The notes below the pieces were generated by a model. That model made no database searches and was not told the DNA's origin. It saw nothing but the letters and a program-made list of their open reading frames with translations. A DNA stretch of 64,000 nt from Eubacterium sp. (GTDB taxonomy: Bacteria; Bacillota_A; Clostridia; Lachnospirales; Lachnospiraceae): NCBI GenBank assembly GCA_023663915.1, contig JAMPGN010000001.1, forward strand, positions 13,106 through 77,105, in the 5' to 3' direction. Position 1 is the first letter of the stretch; the number at the start of each line of letters is the position of its first letter. The position numbers and the translations under genes are program-made. This document shows positions 62,317 through 64,000 of the stretch, in pieces.

Positions 62317-62587
62317 GCGGTATCTCCTCCTCTTTCGCCTTGTCCTTCTCGATACGGATCGCCTGAATCTTCTTTAAGGTTGCAAAGAAAAGCACGCTGG
62401 TCACGCCCGCGCCGACGGCGGCTTCCGTGATCGCCAGATCGGGCGATTCCAGACACACCCACAGGATCGACATGATCAGGCTGTAGGACATATAGATTAA
62501 GATGGAGTTGAGCAGATTCTTGGAAAAACTGACGGAGACCGCGCACACGATCAGAAATCCCATCAGAATGCACTGAAAAATCGTCAT
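62309..62587 (-). CDS. MbhD-like (DUF4040) membrane subunit, 92 aa
   Basis: Three TM segments with SKNLLNSILIYMSYSLIMSI and the hallmark SPDLAITEAAVGAGVTSVL, the signature of the MbhD/DUF4040 domain. In classical Mrp systems this is part of the C-terminal region of MrpA; here it is a separate gene. Related to NuoJ, it lies next to the proton pathway between subunits. It overlaps the upstream gene by 4 nt and the downstream gene by 8 nt, so the stoichiometry is probably set by coupled translation. C-terminal tail charged (DKAKEEEIPHE). Confidence 0.86.
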   Translation of the reverse strand: MTIFQCILMGFLIVCAVSVSFSKNLLNSILIYMSYSLIMSILWVCLESPDLAITEAAVGAGVTSVLFFATLKKIQAIRIEKDKAKEEEIPHE

Positions 62588-62994
62588 GACATCTCGCCTC
62601 CCGTCTTCTTTTCTTCCGTGATGCCAGAAGCTTCTGCGCCGTCCAGTTCCGCTTCCAGCGTCGTAAGGTCCGTGTAGACCGTGCAGCGGGACGCCAGATT
62701 CTCATTCGTCGCCACTTCCAGACGTGCCAGCACATGGGAGGACACCGGGGAGGCGAACCAGAGAAACACCACGATTAACAAGAGCTTCAGCGAAGTCATA
62801 TTAAAGCCCGAAAAGATCATCAGCCCCAGCATACAGGACGCGATGCCTAGGGTATCCCCCATCGCCGCGGCGTGCATACGGTTCAGCACATATTGAAAAT
62901 GGAAAATGCCGAACAGCTCCGTAAAAAAGATCACCAGTCCGCAGATCATGAACGAGCAGCCCAGAATCAGTCTGATCCAGTCAAAGATGCCCAT
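62584..62994 (-). CDS. mnhG: Mrp antiporter subunit G, 136 aa
   Basis: GGAGG precedes the start at 62994, which lies within the end of the F gene (14-nt overlap). Seen: LILGCSFMICGLVIFFTEL, GIFHFQYVLNRMHAAAMGD (the MnhG signature), TLGIASCMLGLMIFSG and LLLIVVFLWFASPVSSHVLA, three TM segments. The C-terminal ~35 residues are a charged tail. Family knowledge: a small subunit required for assembly of the Mrp complex. It has the usual length of the family plus the tail. Confidence 0.87.
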   Translation of the reverse strand: MGIFDWIRLILGCSFMICGLVIFFTELFGIFHFQYVLNRMHAAAMGDTLGIASCMLGLMIFSGFNMTSLKLLLIVVFLWFASPVSSHVLARLEVATNENLASRCTVYTDLTTLEAELDGAEASGITEEKKTGGEMS

Positions 62995-63307
62995 CGGACA
63001 TACCTCCTTCCTCTTCCTCCTGTCCTAAGGTGCGGCGCTTTTCCTCGTAAACGCCGATGTACACCTTGGTCAGTACCACGACGGCGAGGAAACTGATCAT
63101 CGCGTAGACTAGACAGACGTCCACCAGATACCCCTCATGCAGCATGAGGGCGAGTATGGCGATCATGACCATGACTAATGTGCCCATCATGTTCACCGAC
63201 ATCAGCCGGTCCGCGATGCGGGGTCCCCTGATCGCACGGATCAGGCAGGGAAACAGCATCAGCGCCAGTATGATAAGAAATGTGAGATAAACGTAATGGT
63301 AAATCAT
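62981..63307 (-). CDS. mnhF: Mrp antiporter subunit F, 108 aa
   Basis: ATG 63307 has AGAGG 8 nt upstream; an in-frame TTG two codons earlier is less likely. Seen: YLTFLIILALMLFPCLIRAI, RGPRIADRLMSVNMMGT (the MnhF signature) and VMVMIAILALMLHEGYLVD, then VYAMISFLAVVVLTKVYIG. Three TM segments. It is the second gene of the antiporter operon, 14 nt after E. The tail after the last TM is charged and overlaps the G start. Confidence 0.87.
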   Translation of the reverse strand: MIYHYVYLTFLIILALMLFPCLIRAIRGPRIADRLMSVNMMGTLVMVMIAILALMLHEGYLVDVCLVYAMISFLAVVVLTKVYIGVYEEKRRTLGQEEEEGGMSDGHL

Positions 63308-63320
63308 ATGCAATATCCTC

Positions 63321-63785
63321 TCAATTCACATTTTCAATTCTCTCTAGCAGCTTGACGAAGATGGAAGAATCGATTCCCTTCGCCAGCTCCTTGTCCAGAC
63401 AGTGAACCACGTATTCGTCGTCTTTTAAGCTGACCGTGATGGTGCCGGGCGTCAGGGTGATGGAATTGGCGAGCAGCACGCGCGCGAACGTCGTATGCAG
63501 CGTCGTCTTAAAATGCACCACCGCCGGCTCGAAGCAGTATTTTTCGGAATAGATCATGCGAAATACCGCGCCGTTTGCCTTCAAGATTTCAATTAACAGT
63601 ACGAATATATAATGGAGAACCAGAAAGAATCTCTTACATAGAAGGAGGTCGTTTGCGGGCTTGTAATCCAGAAAACGGCAGATAAACCAATAGAGCGCGC
63701 CGGAGACCGCCAGCCCGAACAGAGCGATTTCCAGTGTAAACTGCCCGTTGAAGATCATCCAGATCAGAAAAAATATGACAAACAT
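63321..63785 (-). CDS. mnhE: Mrp antiporter subunit E, 154 aa, first gene of the operon
   Basis: Preceded by TTCGGAGGAATACAGC. Seen: FFLIWMIFNGQFTLEIALFG, then a second TM (FFLVLHYIFVLLIEILKAN) and the hallmark ARVLLANSITLTPGTITV with a soluble ~60-residue C-terminal domain (DEYVVHCLDKELAKGID). This is the MnhE signature. Order E-F-G-(MbhD)-(MbhE-B)-C-D-D-D-A/L in one minus-strand operon. The Mrp complex exchanges Na+ (or K+/Ca2+) for protons across the cytoplasmic membrane; in fermenting anaerobes it serves pH and Na+ control. Confidence 0.88.
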   Translation of the reverse strand: MFVIFFLIWMIFNGQFTLEIALFGLAVSGALYWFICRFLDYKPANDLLLCKRFFLVLHYIFVLLIEILKANGAVFRMIYSEKYCFEPAVVHFKTTLHTTFARVLLANSITLTPGTITVSLKDDEYVVHCLDKELAKGIDSSIFVKLLERIENVN

Positions 63786-63825
63786 ATGCTGTATTCCTCC
63801 GAATAGTTTCTTCTTATAGTAGTAA

Positions 63826-63936
63826 GAAATTCCTACGCTTACTTCGAGTTTGCGAAGCTTGGTTTTTCTTGTGTAATTAGGAAATTCCTATGCTTACTTC
63901 GAGTTTGCGAAGCTTGGTTTTTTCTTGTGTAATTAG
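63826..63936 (-). repeat. tandem 55/56-bp repeat upstream of the antiporter operon
   Basis: Two near-identical units start with GAAAT at 63826 and 63881 and differ by one C/T and one extra T; a third begins at 63937 and then leads into the hairpin repeat. Each unit contains CTTCG...CGAAG, a short stem, and the GCGAAGC core. A similar TTCGAGTTTGCG start opens the element at 56361, so this is an internally duplicated form of the same element. Confidence 0.7.
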
Positions 63937-64000
63937 GAAATCTCACCAAAGAGCGGAAGAACCGAAGGTTCTTCCCAAGATAATTTGCGAAGCAAATTTT
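63937..64000 (-). repeat. interspersed hairpin repeat (E3), cut by the window edge
   Basis: Perfect 9-bp stem with GAA loop (63955-63963 with 63967-63975) and a 7-bp stem AATTTGC / GCAAATT around a GAA loop (63982-63998). Stem bases differ from E2 but pairing is kept (GGAAGAACC here, GGAAGAATGC there), which is covariation supporting a structure under selection. Confidence 0.7.

Noticed and set aside
63786..63850. Promoter of the antiporter operon just upstream of mnhE
   Set aside because: A TATAAG-like -10 exists on the minus strand but no convincing -35 at the right distance; the true promoter may lie within or beyond the repeats at the window edge.

Overview
The window reads as chromosomal DNA of an anaerobic Clostridia-type Firmicute, most likely a Lachnospiraceae member. 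This is inferred from strong AGGAGG-type ribosome binding sites, frequent TTG starts, sigma-A promoters (TTGTCA / TATAAT), a teichoic-acid-style CDP-alcohol polymer system, Ig-like secreted proteins and an Mrp-type antiporter operon. No rRNA, tRNA, CRISPR array, transposase or phage gene was seen.

Region 1 (1-33.75 kb, AT-rich): a surface-polysaccharide locus of about 28 genes, nearly all on the + strand. It holds about 13 glycosyltransferase-like genes (GT2, GT4, Caps_synth, WbsX and unclassified GT-B), two CDP-glycerol/ribitol phosphotransferase-like proteins, a fused cytidylyltransferase-oxidoreductase, a carbamoyltransferase (cut by the left edge), a hexapeptide acetyltransferase, an SGNH hydrolase-like protein, a polysaccharide deacetylase-like protein (the only reversed gene) and several methyltransferases, one fused to a kinase-like domain as in the O-antigen chain terminator WbdD. 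No polymerase, flippase, ABC exporter or initiating sugar-phosphate transferase is visible; these would have to lie outside the window. A small Rossmann-like module with a Y-G-x-G signature (called here the YGxG module) occurs in at least 14 of these proteins. It is found N-terminally, C-terminally, in tandem or alone, sometimes behind a short hydrophobic segment. This is the main candidate for an undescribed system.

Region 2 (33.8-36.5 kb): after a terminator come a pentose-phosphate epimerase-like gene, an IspD/TarI-type cytidylyltransferase and a zinc polyol dehydrogenase. Together these suggest a CDP-polyol (for example CDP-ribitol) supply branch for the polymer.

Region 3 (36.6-39.75 kb): an AT-rich three-gene island (nitrilase-superfamily enzyme, winged-helix-like protein, unknown partner) with its own promoters; its function is unknown.

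Region 4 (39.8-54.05 kb, GC-richer): an MMPL/RND transporter translationally coupled to a GLUG-repeat surface protein; a 2018-residue secreted Ig-like protein whose promoter spacer holds a run of nine G (a phase-variation candidate); and an AAA ATPase with a DUF4143-like C-terminus preceded by five 32-bp repeats in exact register.

Region 5 (54.08-64 kb, minus strand): a ten-gene Mrp/Mbh-type cation antiporter operon (E, F, G, MbhD-like, MbhE-MnhB fusion, C and four NuoL/M/N-like subunits). A hairpin-rich interspersed repeat occurs inside it, upstream of it, and before the giant surface protein.
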